Below the pieces are notes generated by a model. It did no database searches. It saw only the letters and a list, made by a program, of their open reading frames with translations, and had not been told where the DNA came from. This document shows, piece after piece, positions 9,359 to 17,822 of a stretch of DNA of 64,000 nucleotides (position 1 is the stretch's first letter; each line of letters opens with the position of its first letter). The translations under genes and the position numbers were made by a program. Location of the stretch: NCBI GenBank assembly GCA_943789485.1, contig CALSUH010000004.1, positions 24,696-88,695 of the forward strand, read 5' to 3'. The stretch comes from an uncultured Pseudomonadales bacterium (GTDB lineage: Bacteria; Pseudomonadota; Gammaproteobacteria; Pseudomonadales; Pseudohongiellaceae).

Positions 9359-10435
9359 ATGAGCAGCAACAAGCCCATTGAAAAATTCAGGCCGGAGAAC
9401 CTTGCAGGTATGCCCTCTAAAGACGCCAAAAACCGCCAACAAGCGGGCAACTCACAAACGCAGCCCCCTATGTCTATCCAAGACGGATTGTCCCTGGCTA
9501 TCCAGCATAAATCTGCTGGCCGAATTGGCCAAGCCGAAAGAATTTACCGACAGATTTTAGAGGTAGAGCCAAACCATCCCGTCGCCTTGCATCTGCTTGG
9601 CGTGATTGCGCATATGGCCGGGCAGAGTGACATAGCAATTCAGATGATAAGAACCGCGATTAGTCACGCACCTGAATATCTTAGCGCGCACCGCAATCTG
9701 GGAAACGTATTTCTCGATCTGAGCAGGTTCGATGAGGCTATTGAAAGCTACGGAAAAGCGCTTGCTTTCAATCCAAAACATGCTGTTACACATGCAAATC
9801 TCGCCCTTGCCTTACATAATTCCGGCAGGATCGATGAAGCGCAAGACAGCTATAATTGCTCTCTCAATTTGGACCCCGAGATTGCCAACACACACTGCAA
9901 CCTTGGCAATATGTACCTAGAAAAAAGAGAATACGATGCAGCTGTGGCGAGTTACCAAAAAGCATTAGCGATTCAACCTGACTTTGCTCAGGTGCATTGC
10001 AACCTCGGCTCTGCCTTGAAAAATCAGGGCTTAGTAGATGAAGCTATCGCCCACTACAATCAGGCAATCGTGTTAAAACCTGACTATGCTGACGCGCACA
10101 ACAATTTGGGTACAGCACTACAAAAACTAGGGCATGTCATCGAGGCTGCCAATAAATACCGCAAAGCAATATCACTGAACCCCAACTTCGCCGATGCCCA
10201 CTGCAATCTCGGAAACGCGCTGTGGAGTCTGCGCAAACTAGAGGAAGCTGCAGCCAGTTATCGTATGGCCTTAGATATCCATCCCTCGATGACCGAGGCG
10301 GCCGGTTCGCTGGGTTCGGTATTGCTCGCCATGGGCAAGACCAACGAGGGATTAGCGTTAGAAAGAGACGGCTTTGGTGTAATCAACTTCGATGTGCGCA
10401 AAGGCGTCGTCTACAATTTTGGAAAAAGCACATGA
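9359..10435 (+). CDS. TPR repeat protein, coupled to a 2OG-Fe(II) oxygenase
   Basis: 358 residues. After a polar N-terminus (~1-40) come about eight to nine 34-residue tetratricopeptide repeats, with the usual A-x-x-N-L-G-x-x-L pattern (for example DAHNNLGTALQKLG). The repeats are closely related to each other, like those of O-GlcNAc-transferase-type TPR proteins. The C-terminal ~30 residues (GFGVINFDVRKGVVYNF) leave the TPR pattern. The stop overlaps the next start as ATGA, so the two proteins are made together. The TPR superhelix probably presents a substrate or partner to the oxygenase. No signal peptide. Confidence 0.85.
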   Translation: MSSNKPIEKFRPENLAGMPSKDAKNRQQAGNSQTQPPMSIQDGLSLAIQHKSAGRIGQAERIYRQILEVEPNHPVALHLLGVIAHMAGQSDIAIQMIRTAISHAPEYLSAHRNLGNVFLDLSRFDEAIESYGKALAFNPKHAVTHANLALALHNSGRIDEAQDSYNCSLNLDPEIANTHCNLGNMYLEKREYDAAVASYQKALAIQPDFAQVHCNLGSALKNQGLVDEAIAHYNQAIVLKPDYADAHNNLGTALQKLGHVIEAANKYRKAISLNPNFADAHCNLGNALWSLRKLEEAAASYRMALDIHPSMTEAAGSLGSVLLAMGKTNEGLALERDGFGVINFDVRKGVVYNFGKST

Positions 10436-11037
10436 AACGCATCGACCTAGAATTACCGCAATCCAGCCCTCATTTCATAGGAAGCTGGAGCATCGAACCG
10501 CTATCAATCTGTGACGAGGTAATTAATTTTTTCGAAACGCATAGCACCAATCACACAAAGGGACGGACGGCTGGGGGGCTGAACACCGATTCTAAGAACT
10601 CTACCGATCTTGCCATTCGTCCCCGAGACTTAGATCTTCCTGGTCATGAGCCGCTACAAAACTATATTGAATCTTTGTTCGATTGTTACAAAGACTACTT
10701 GGAACAATGGCCCTTCCTAAAAAGTGTCTTACCTAACGCCGAGGTCGGCTCATTCAATATCCAAAAGTATGAACCCGGCGGCCACTTCCTGAAAGTTCAC
10801 TCGGAACGAACGACAATCGACACATCACACCGCGTGCTCGCCTGGATGACTTATCTGAATGATGTCGAAGACGGCGGTGCTACTCGCTTCGAACATCAAG
10901 ACTTTGAGAGCCAGCCACACAAAGGAAAGACGCTAATCTGGCCCGGAGAATGGACCCATGCCCATAAAGGCAATGTTGTGAATTCAGGAGTCAAATATAT
11001 CATTACCGGCTGGATGCATTTCCCACCCTACTCTTAA
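10432..11037 (+). CDS. 2OG-Fe(II) oxygenase, prolyl-4-hydroxylase-like
   Basis: 201 residues from the ATG that overlaps the TPR stop; the longer open frame upstream only shadows the TPR gene. The double-stranded beta-helix core is visible: YEPGGHFLKVHSE, RVLAWMTYLNDVEDGGAT, KGKTLIWPGEWTHAHKG and VKYIITGWMHF. The metal triad is H123-x-E125 with H176 (or H178), and K188 is placed to bind 2-oxoglutarate. Prolyl hydroxylases usually have HxD; the Glu variant is also seen in some bacterial members. It likely hydroxylates a protein or peptide substrate in the cytosol, perhaps one brought by the TPR partner. The substrate is unknown. Confidence 0.8.
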   Translation: MKRIDLELPQSSPHFIGSWSIEPLSICDEVINFFETHSTNHTKGRTAGGLNTDSKNSTDLAIRPRDLDLPGHEPLQNYIESLFDCYKDYLEQWPFLKSVLPNAEVGSFNIQKYEPGGHFLKVHSERTTIDTSHRVLAWMTYLNDVEDGGATRFEHQDFESQPHKGKTLIWPGEWTHAHKGNVVNSGVKYIITGWMHFPPYS

Positions 11038-11140
11038 CCATTGGCCTAAAATTCAATGATGTAAGATTAAACAAAATAGATTCTAAGGGTTTTCTTAGGA
11101 GACCATTCTCAGAATTTATGCGTTTGGCCTGCCTTTGGTA

Positions 11141-12319
11141 TCAACTGACCACGGAACTCGCTCTCAAGCTTTCTATTTCAGCGGGTTTGAGGCTCAAACT
11201 TTCTCTCAATATCTCATTCGTATGCTCGCCTAGCTTCGCTACCCAAGAAGCCGCATCATTGTCCGTGCCGGCAAGCTTAAATGGCATATTCTGAATTAGA
11301 AAATCACCGAGTACGTCATCAAAAATTGAAGCAAATGAATGTCGCTCAACTACTTGAGGATGGGCAAACAAGTCATCGACCTGCTGATACAAGCTGCAAG
11401 GCACTCCGGCACGGTTCAACGCTTCTTCACATTCGCGAGCGCTAAGCGAGACAGACCATCGCTCGACTTCCTCAGCCAACAAATAGAAATTCGCGGTACG
11501 CGGCCCCCGCACAAAACGAGGATCCTCTAACAAATCTGGCCGACCAAGCGCTGCGGCCAGACATTCCAGATTCTTATCCGAAACTACGCAGACCATAACG
11601 AAGCCATCTTTCACTTTGGCTGGAAAGAACCTGCCTATCAGGGCAGGTTCTTCCATCTGTGCCGACTGTATATGAGCGGGAATTAGCGTCATCATAGATT
11701 CCATCATACTGACATCGATGTAACTGCCCCCGCCTCCTCGCTCACGTCCAAGCAGCGCCGTCTGGATCGCGCCAAAGGCGTAACTCCCGGTAAGAATATC
11801 AGCGACCATGATCTCCCAATTGCTGGGGCGTATAGCCTCATCTGCATTAGGTCCTTGCTGTGACCGGGCGTGCACACTATCGAATCCGCTAGCGGCATGA
11901 ACTATTGGCGCATAAGCTGCGCGATTCACATAAGGGCCACTCTGACCGAATCCAGAGATTGAACAATAGACGAGCTCGGGGTTTTGGAGTTGCAAGCTCT
12001 CAAAGTCCAGCCCAAATTTAGCCATTATTCCAGGCCTAAAATTCTCTATCACGATGTCTGCATCGCTTATTAATTGTTTAACCAGTGACTGTCCAGCGGG
12101 CTGCTTCAAATCTACTGCTATGCTGCGCTTACCTGCATTGAAGTGAGCAAATACCGACGTAATGCCATCTACGCCACGCGTCAGGTCTCCAGCGCCAGGG
12201 CTTTCAACCTTTATCACGTCCGCCCCGCAATCGCGAAGAAAACGAGAACAGATGGGCCCGGCGAAAACAGCGGAAAAGTCGACGACTTTATAGCCATCGA
12301 GAGGTTTACTTTTACTCAT
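11141..12319 (-). CDS. Class III (CaiB/BaiF) CoA-transferase
   Basis: 392 residues, the normal size for the family. The N-terminus has LDGYKVVDFSAVFAGP and the CoA-binding-type DVIKVESPGAGD. The catalytic Asp is D174 in MVADILTGSY, matching the active-site Asp of formyl-CoA transferase, and GGGGSYIDVSMMESM follows. The enzyme moves CoA between carboxylic acids. The acid is not predictable from sequence, and no ligase or hydratase gene is adjacent. It is monocistronic on the minus strand, convergent with the oxygenase gene. Confidence 0.85.
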   Translation of the reverse strand: MSKSKPLDGYKVVDFSAVFAGPICSRFLRDCGADVIKVESPGAGDLTRGVDGITSVFAHFNAGKRSIAVDLKQPAGQSLVKQLISDADIVIENFRPGIMAKFGLDFESLQLQNPELVYCSISGFGQSGPYVNRAAYAPIVHAASGFDSVHARSQQGPNADEAIRPSNWEIMVADILTGSYAFGAIQTALLGRERGGGGSYIDVSMMESMMTLIPAHIQSAQMEEPALIGRFFPAKVKDGFVMVCVVSDKNLECLAAALGRPDLLEDPRFVRGPRTANFYLLAEEVERWSVSLSARECEEALNRAGVPCSLYQQVDDLFAHPQVVERHSFASIFDDVLGDFLIQNMPFKLAGTDNDAASWVAKLGEHTNEILRESLSLKPAEIESLRASSVVS

Positions 12320-12503
12320 GAATTACACTCTGTCTAAAAGGTGAGATTACGTTAGCGGCTGGCAGGCCTGTCATTAACAATGGCGCGCAATCAATGGGCG
12401 GGAAACTAAATTCTCTTTCTTATAACGTCGATACAGTCCTTAGGGACAACCACTTTATCTGACTGCCCCCAAAGGCAATGGAAAATACCTTCGCTTAGTA
12501 TGA

Positions 12504-13532
12504 CTATTGCGCGGCCGCTTCCATCTCCAGTCTACGTGCCCCAGCTAATATGCCAGGCATGGAATAGTTTCCTTCGTGGCAAGCATATTCATAGAGGCCG
12601 TCATCCGTCGCGTAGAAGCTCAACTCTGCAGTCCAGGGCTGACTGTAAATATTGCTGTCCTCTACGGTAAACTGGTAGAAAATTTCATCATCAGAATATC
12701 GACTGAATCGCTCGATAATATGACCCTCTTTAGTTATCGGCACCGCGCTCTGGCTGAGTTGCAGTGGATCTATATTCACTGTCTCTACAACAAGCACACC
12801 ATCTTCATACCATCCTACGGAATCACCGAACCACTGCTCTAATACCAGGGGCCTACGATTAGCTCGCGCATCTGCCGCCGAATCGTAAATCGGAATTATA
12901 CGCGCATCGTGCACCATCTCCACGAGGATCATGACGTAGTCTTCGGTCTGCACGAATTGGTAGGTATTGTTATACAAAGCGGACATCATGCCCGGGCCAG
13001 CCTTGTTTCCAAAACCTATAAGACAGCGCTCCGCGTTAGGGATAGCCTCAGGGCCTCGAGCATCACCAAAGCCGGTCTCATAGCGAGAACCAAAATTGCG
13101 CCGCTCGAAATCATAGCTCGGATTCTCAAGTCGAGGCACCTGGCCATTCTCGGGAATCACAACGTAGGAGGTACGGTAATCTCCCTTTATCAACGCAAGG
13201 TTTGCGCCCGGCTCTACCCAGAAATTGTTGTAAGCACGAGTACCGAAGTCCTCATCGGCAGCGGTTGGGGTATCGTTTACCCCATCACCCTCGTCCAAGC
13301 CCCCTTCAAGGCCCGCAATTGGGGTGTTGGCGGCAATCACTCTGGCTTCTTCTGGCGTGACTACCAGCGTCTCTAGACCGTCTGGGCGAGAAAGTTTCGT
13401 GAGCGAAGCGTTGGTCCAAACACCCTCTAAATCTGGTCTGGCGTTATCCTGCGCCTGCACCGGCAGGGCTATTAAACTGGCACATACGAGTAAAGCACTC
13501 ATTCTTGTTGTAGTTTTCACTGAGATTGTCAT
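12504..13532 (-). CDS. Conserved exported protein of unknown function
   Basis: 342 residues. The signal peptide ends at VQAQ (about residue 27), followed by the PDLEGVWTNASLT opening found in many exported proteins of marine Proteobacteria. The C-terminal YEYACHEGNYSMPGILAGA motif is a hallmark of the same uncharacterised group. The start is supported by AGGAG 8 nt upstream. Beta-rich and periplasmic by prediction. It precedes a block of PQQ dehydrogenase and YceI genes, but whether it works with them is unknown. Confidence 0.65.
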   Translation of the reverse strand: MTISVKTTTRMSALLVCASLIALPVQAQDNARPDLEGVWTNASLTKLSRPDGLETLVVTPEEARVIAANTPIAGLEGGLDEGDGVNDTPTAADEDFGTRAYNNFWVEPGANLALIKGDYRTSYVVIPENGQVPRLENPSYDFERRNFGSRYETGFGDARGPEAIPNAERCLIGFGNKAGPGMMSALYNNTYQFVQTEDYVMILVEMVHDARIIPIYDSAADARANRRPLVLEQWFGDSVGWYEDGVLVVETVNIDPLQLSQSAVPITKEGHIIERFSRYSDDEIFYQFTVEDSNIYSQPWTAELSFYATDDGLYEYACHEGNYSMPGILAGARRLEMEAAAQ

Positions 13533-13812
13533 TCGTTGTCTCCTAGCAAATTGGGACGCTAAACCGATTTACGCCCTGCTAACTCAGCGAATGCGCCAGC
13601 TAAAGGGCAGTAATAATCAGCCATTTGAACCTTGATACAGACAAAAGTCAAAGAAGTGCTAACAACAGAGGCTTTAAAGTGGGTTGCCCGAATTCCCACA
13701 CACTAGCACTGGACTGGGCTATTCTCTCGAGAAGCCATCAAAATCAAAAACTCGCCGCAAGAAAAGACAGATAACCTCTTGTTAAGCGCGACCTGCCCTT
13801 TCTACATAGCCT

Positions 13813-16269
13813 TTACAAGCTATCTGCTATCCCTTCCAGCGTTTCCGCCAAAGATGCATAACGCACACCCGAGATGCCATTGAAATCCCCAGCGGCCTCG
13901 GAAAAATCGTCTGCAAGAGTATTGAGCGCACGAACTGTGTTGCGTCGATTACCATTATTTCCAGCTAGCAAAGCCTCGGCACGCTCTAGCGCAGCACTTA
14001 GCTCGCTTGCCTGGTTTGCACTGAGCCGGTTTTCACGCTGCAACTGATCCATATACGCTCGCGCGACAACCGGCACTGCAGGCCACTTTACAATCTCTTG
14101 CGTCTGCGCATTTACAATGCCATTTAGCTCCGGCAATGAAGCCGCTGCGATTTCGTTCTCGGTCAGATAATCGCTAGATTGCAGGGCAAACACATCGAGT
14201 CCACGCGAAATTTCTGTGCCGTAGATGTGGCCGTTATACCAGTAAGTGGACCAATACCCTCCAGTAATCAATTCTTCCTCATCAATGGGACCACGGTCGA
14301 AGAACGCGATCTCGACCGGATTCATTGAATCGGTGAAATCTACAAGCGACACACCACCCTGATACCAAGCTTGAACGAATAGATCACGGCCGGGCACTGG
14401 AATCAAAGAGCCGTTGTGAGCGACACAGTTCTCCGTGTCCGTTTGCGGCGCCGACATTTTATAGTGGCTACGGAATTGTAGTTTGCCATCGACGATGTCA
14501 TAGAAAGCATCCGCTCCCCAAGTTAAAGGGTCTTGTGCTCTGCACCTAGGACGGCCACCACCACCCCACTCGTCGGTAAAAATCACCTTGTCGCCACGGT
14601 TATTAAAAGTAGCCGAGTGCCAGTAAGAGAAGCCAGGATCGATAACTTGATCCAATCGTTCGGGGTTTGCGGGATCCGAGATATCCAATAGAATGCCATT
14701 ACCAGAACAGGCGCCAGCGGCCAACCCGATACCGGGGAACGTAGTTATATCGTGGCACTGATTCGTCTGTCTCGTAGTCTGCGTGCCATCGCCGTGATCG
14801 CCCCCGTCCCACAAACCCGCCAGCGTTCCGTTATCCGGGTCAGCGAAGATAAAGGGGCGATTAACGATGCGTGCTGCTGCTGGATTTTCTGCAGGGATTT
14901 CGATGACTTCTATGCGAAATAGCGCCGAGTTCTCATCTTCAAAGGGCGAATCATTGGAACAACCTGCCAACTCCTCGTCATCGCGTGCCGCACTCGTGCC
15001 AGATACGTAGACATAAATGTTGCCTGACGTGGTAGTCGGATCAGACACCACAGTATGTGTGTGCGAACCGCGGCAGGTTTGTACCGCTGCAACTTGAGTT
15101 GGGCGAGTAAAATCACTCACATCGAAGATTCGAATGCCTCTCACTCGCTCATCACTGACCGGTTCTGGAACGCCTTGAAGGCCGCAGTCTAATCTTCCTC
15201 GAGCTTCTTGGACAGACATTATCAGCAGATTACCCACTAGTGACACATCTCCCTGCCCACCCGGACACACAACTGAGCCAATATGCCGTGGCGCTCGCGC
15301 GTTGCTGATGTCGTAGGTATTAAAGCCGTGGTAGTTACCTGCCACCATGTAGTTACCTGAGAACAGTAAGTCGGTATTTGAGAAACTCAACAAAGCCGGG
15401 CGAGGATCTGAATTTTCGTCTTCGTCTTCGTCTGGCGTCTCCGGGGTATCGCCACTCGCAGCGTCTTCAATCTCTTGCAGGCGGCTCAAGGAAATACCAG
15501 AAGGTCTTTCGGGGTCGAAGAAGCCTGTCGGCTTAGGCAGCGATGCGACAATTTGCATGTTCAGCGCGGCCTCGCCAGCGTCTCTGAAGCCCGCCGCCAA
15601 ACCAACTCGCGGATCGGGATTCAGGCTTGCAAGCAGAAGGTCCATGCGCTCGATCTCCGATGTTTGATCAGAGGTCAAATCGGAGGTAAATTCGTAAAGC
15701 AGTGGATCTTGTACAGAGCCGCGCTGGTCTAACAACATCTCAACCATATCCAGAGCACCCTGATGATGATCAATCATGTATTCCAAATAGAGCCGATTAA
15801 ACTCCGGACCGGATGCGGCAGCAAGCTCTTCCATCTGCTCATCGCTGAGCATGCCCTTCATGCGCTCGAAACCAGGCTGATGATGAACATCCTCGGCAGG
15901 CGCATCGAGCCCCTGATCAACGAGCCAGCCCTGCATCATAGAAATCTCATCGTCCTGTGACAAAGTAATGCGCGCAGCTACTGCAAGAACCGTTGTGTTA
16001 TTGGTTCGATCTTGCGCTAACGCCGACATCTCTTTCGCCTGCGAGTGATGCGGAATCATGCCGCGCAAAAACTGAATATCACCGAGCGAGTAGGATAAGG
16101 CAGCGAGATCCGACGCCTCTTCTGCGGTAATTACTCGACTCGCCTGCCCTGGTGCCCCTGGCTGAATAATAGGCACCTGAGCCTGTGCCAGATTGGAAAT
16201 ACCACATACTGTCAGAACAGTCAGCAGGGTCCAATTAACCTTGGAATTGAGAATTCTTGGGAATAACAT
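13813..16269 (-). CDS. DUF305 plus LVIVD-propeller exported protein
   Basis: About 818 residues from the ATG at 16269. That ATG is preferred over the one at 16275 because GGGAG lies 8 nt before it. The signal peptide ends near AQA. Residues ~55-200 are a DUF305 unit with its two His-rich helices, RGMIPHHSQAKEMSALA and MIDHHQGALDMVEMLL. An acidic linker (DEDEDENSDP) leads to a beta-propeller of LVIVD-type repeats (SLVDFTDSMNPVEIAFFD, LLDISDPANPERLDQV). The ~120 C-terminal residues are helical. DUF305 proteins are periplasmic and often linked to metal or redox stress. The fusion with a propeller suggests a large periplasmic scaffold or enzyme; its reaction is unknown. Confidence 0.75.
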   Translation of the reverse strand: MLFPRILNSKVNWTLLTVLTVCGISNLAQAQVPIIQPGAPGQASRVITAEEASDLAALSYSLGDIQFLRGMIPHHSQAKEMSALAQDRTNNTTVLAVAARITLSQDDEISMMQGWLVDQGLDAPAEDVHHQPGFERMKGMLSDEQMEELAAASGPEFNRLYLEYMIDHHQGALDMVEMLLDQRGSVQDPLLYEFTSDLTSDQTSEIERMDLLLASLNPDPRVGLAAGFRDAGEAALNMQIVASLPKPTGFFDPERPSGISLSRLQEIEDAASGDTPETPDEDEDENSDPRPALLSFSNTDLLFSGNYMVAGNYHGFNTYDISNARAPRHIGSVVCPGGQGDVSLVGNLLIMSVQEARGRLDCGLQGVPEPVSDERVRGIRIFDVSDFTRPTQVAAVQTCRGSHTHTVVSDPTTTSGNIYVYVSGTSAARDDEELAGCSNDSPFEDENSALFRIEVIEIPAENPAAARIVNRPFIFADPDNGTLAGLWDGGDHGDGTQTTRQTNQCHDITTFPGIGLAAGACSGNGILLDISDPANPERLDQVIDPGFSYWHSATFNNRGDKVIFTDEWGGGGRPRCRAQDPLTWGADAFYDIVDGKLQFRSHYKMSAPQTDTENCVAHNGSLIPVPGRDLFVQAWYQGGVSLVDFTDSMNPVEIAFFDRGPIDEEELITGGYWSTYWYNGHIYGTEISRGLDVFALQSSDYLTENEIAAASLPELNGIVNAQTQEIVKWPAVPVVARAYMDQLQRENRLSANQASELSAALERAEALLAGNNGNRRNTVRALNTLADDFSEAAGDFNGISGVRYASLAETLEGIADSL

Positions 16270-16483
16270 GGTCATAGCTCCCTAATGCATGGAAATAAAT
16301 ATTGTAGTGTTCAGAAATCAGTTAGAAGTATGCCTGAATCCGCAGGTAACACCAATATGCTCTTTGCGAACACCTGGGCGCGAAAGACTTACCGTTAACT
16401 GGAATTTTAACTGCCTGTGTCTGCATTGTGTTTACTCAAGCAGATTCATCCCAGCTTTCATATTCGCGTAACAAGCACCCAAC

Positions 16484-16521
16484 AAAAAGCCCCATTCTGC
16501 TAGGCCTAATGGGGCTTTTTT
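16484..16521 (-). terminator. Rho-independent terminator
   Basis: AAAAAGCCCCA / TGGGGCTTTTTT stem with a 15-nt loop, lying 22 bp beyond the YceI lipoprotein stop. It closes the minus-strand group 16543-19763. Confidence 0.8.
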
Positions 16522-16542
16522 GCTGCGTCACTGACTTTTCCC

Positions 16543-17187
16543 CTATTCAGGAACCGCCATAAATTCAACATGAATCTCAAGCTCGATATTATCTCCGACA
16601 CCGAAGCTGGTAAATCTATCGAGGCCAAAATCAGAGCGCAGAAATTCACCACTTGCCGAGAAGCCTAACGTATAGCTGCGAGTAAGGAAATTTCGACCGC
16701 CGCCATGGAAGTTGATTTCCAGATTCATAGGAAGCGTAACGCCGAGCAGAGTCAGATCACCTTGAAATACAAAAGTGTCTTCATCAATTGACTCAACAAA
16801 GGCAGTCGTTTTGAATGCAGCTTGCGGAAACTCTTCAACATTGAACCAGCTGTCGCCGCGCAACTCTTCAGCGAACTCGTCATTATTAATATCCAGACCT
16901 GCTGTATTAATAACCACTTCCAGAGTTGCAGCCTCGATATTTTCCGGATCGAAATCCAGTGATGCATCGAAGTCGTTAAATCTACCGATGAAGGTAGAAA
17001 AGCCTAGATGATTGAGTTTCCACAACAACGTCGCATGATTCGGATCAAGCGTGTATGCGCCGCCTCTAAGCTCGGTTATGTCTGTGTTGAAATCAGGTGT
17101 CAGCAAGCGCTCGCATGAAACTAGAAATACCGAGCAAACTAGTACTAGTAAAAGACGACGTGTGTTGAAATAAAATCGAGTAAACAT
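16543..17187 (-). CDS. YceI-family lipoprotein
   Basis: 214 residues. The lipobox VFLVSC puts the acylated Cys at residue 25, so the protein is membrane-tethered. The YceI/lipocalin-like domain follows: YTLDPNHATLLWKLNHLGFS, FIGRFNDFDASLDFDP, DLTLLGVTLPMNLEINF and the FGVGDNIELEIHVEF end. YceI proteins bind isoprenoid lipids such as quinone precursors in a hydrophobic pocket. It lies 33 bp after a second YceI gene and downstream of a PQQ dehydrogenase, which fits a role with quinones in periplasmic oxidation (inference). Confidence 0.85.
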   Translation of the reverse strand: MFTRFYFNTRRLLLVLVCSVFLVSCERLLTPDFNTDITELRGGAYTLDPNHATLLWKLNHLGFSTFIGRFNDFDASLDFDPENIEAATLEVVINTAGLDINNDEFAEELRGDSWFNVEEFPQAAFKTTAFVESIDEDTFVFQGDLTLLGVTLPMNLEINFHGGGRNFLTRSYTLGFSASGEFLRSDFGLDRFTSFGVGDNIELEIHVEFMAVPE

Positions 17188-17219
17188 TGATATAACCTAT
17201 TTGTTGGTAAATCTATTAA

Positions 17220-17801
17220 TTATTCTTGCACCGCGTAAACGTCTACAGTGACGGTCACGTCGTTTGGAACCTCGGAAGTATTCGCCCAGTAACCTTGGCC
17301 AACGCCGTAGTCTAAACGCTGAAGAATCACTTCACTGGTGAGGTTAAAACAAACGCTTCCATCACATGTCTCAATACTAAGATCGAATGGAAAAGTCAGC
17401 GGATGAGTCTGATCACGAATTGTTAATATGCCGTCGGCTTCAAAGGAAGTCACCCCAGTTAGACTGCACTTCTCAGCCTTAAATGTTGCTGTCGGCCATG
17501 AGTCCACATCGAACAATTCATAATCAAGCAAGTAGTCTAGAACTTCTGGTGAATCGACTTCAATATCAGCGATGTTAATAGTTACGTTGAATTCACAGCT
17601 AGTAGGGCTCATAGGATCGATATCGAAAGTAGCCTGAACATTTGTAAATCGACCCTCATAGGGGTCCGTACCATAGTTATACTTAAAAGTTACCATTGAA
17701 TTTCCGGGATCAATTACCCAGTCAGCTGCCTGAAGAGGCAGACCAATTAACAACAGAGGTAGCGCAAGTAAAGTTCGGTCTAAAAAAGTTCGCATAGTCA
17801 T
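17220..17801 (-). CDS. YceI-family periplasmic protein
   Basis: 193 residues. The signal peptide ends at LPLQA. The YceI fold is shown by WVIDPGNSMVTFKYNYGTDP, GRFTNVQATFDIDP, the SWPTATFKAEKC strand and ILTIRDQTHPLTFPF. Four Cys (CEFNV, AEKCSL, ETCDG, VCFNL) are unusual for YceI and could form two disulfides. GGAG sits 5 nt before the ATG. It lies 21 bp downstream of the PQQ dehydrogenase stop and is followed by a lipoprotein paralogue, so the three genes are probably co-transcribed. Confidence 0.85.
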   Translation of the reverse strand: MTMRTFLDRTLLALPLLLIGLPLQAADWVIDPGNSMVTFKYNYGTDPYEGRFTNVQATFDIDPMSPTSCEFNVTINIADIEVDSPEVLDYLLDYELFDVDSWPTATFKAEKCSLTGVTSFEADGILTIRDQTHPLTFPFDLSIETCDGSVCFNLTSEVILQRLDYGVGQGYWANTSEVPNDVTVTVDVYAVQE

Positions 17802-17822
17802 AATTACTCCTGGTTCAAAAAA

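Noticed and set aside
10222..10431. Longer N-terminus for the 2OG-Fe(II) oxygenase
   Set aside because: This part shadows the TPR gene in another frame. The ATG at 10432 overlapping the TPR stop is the natural start.
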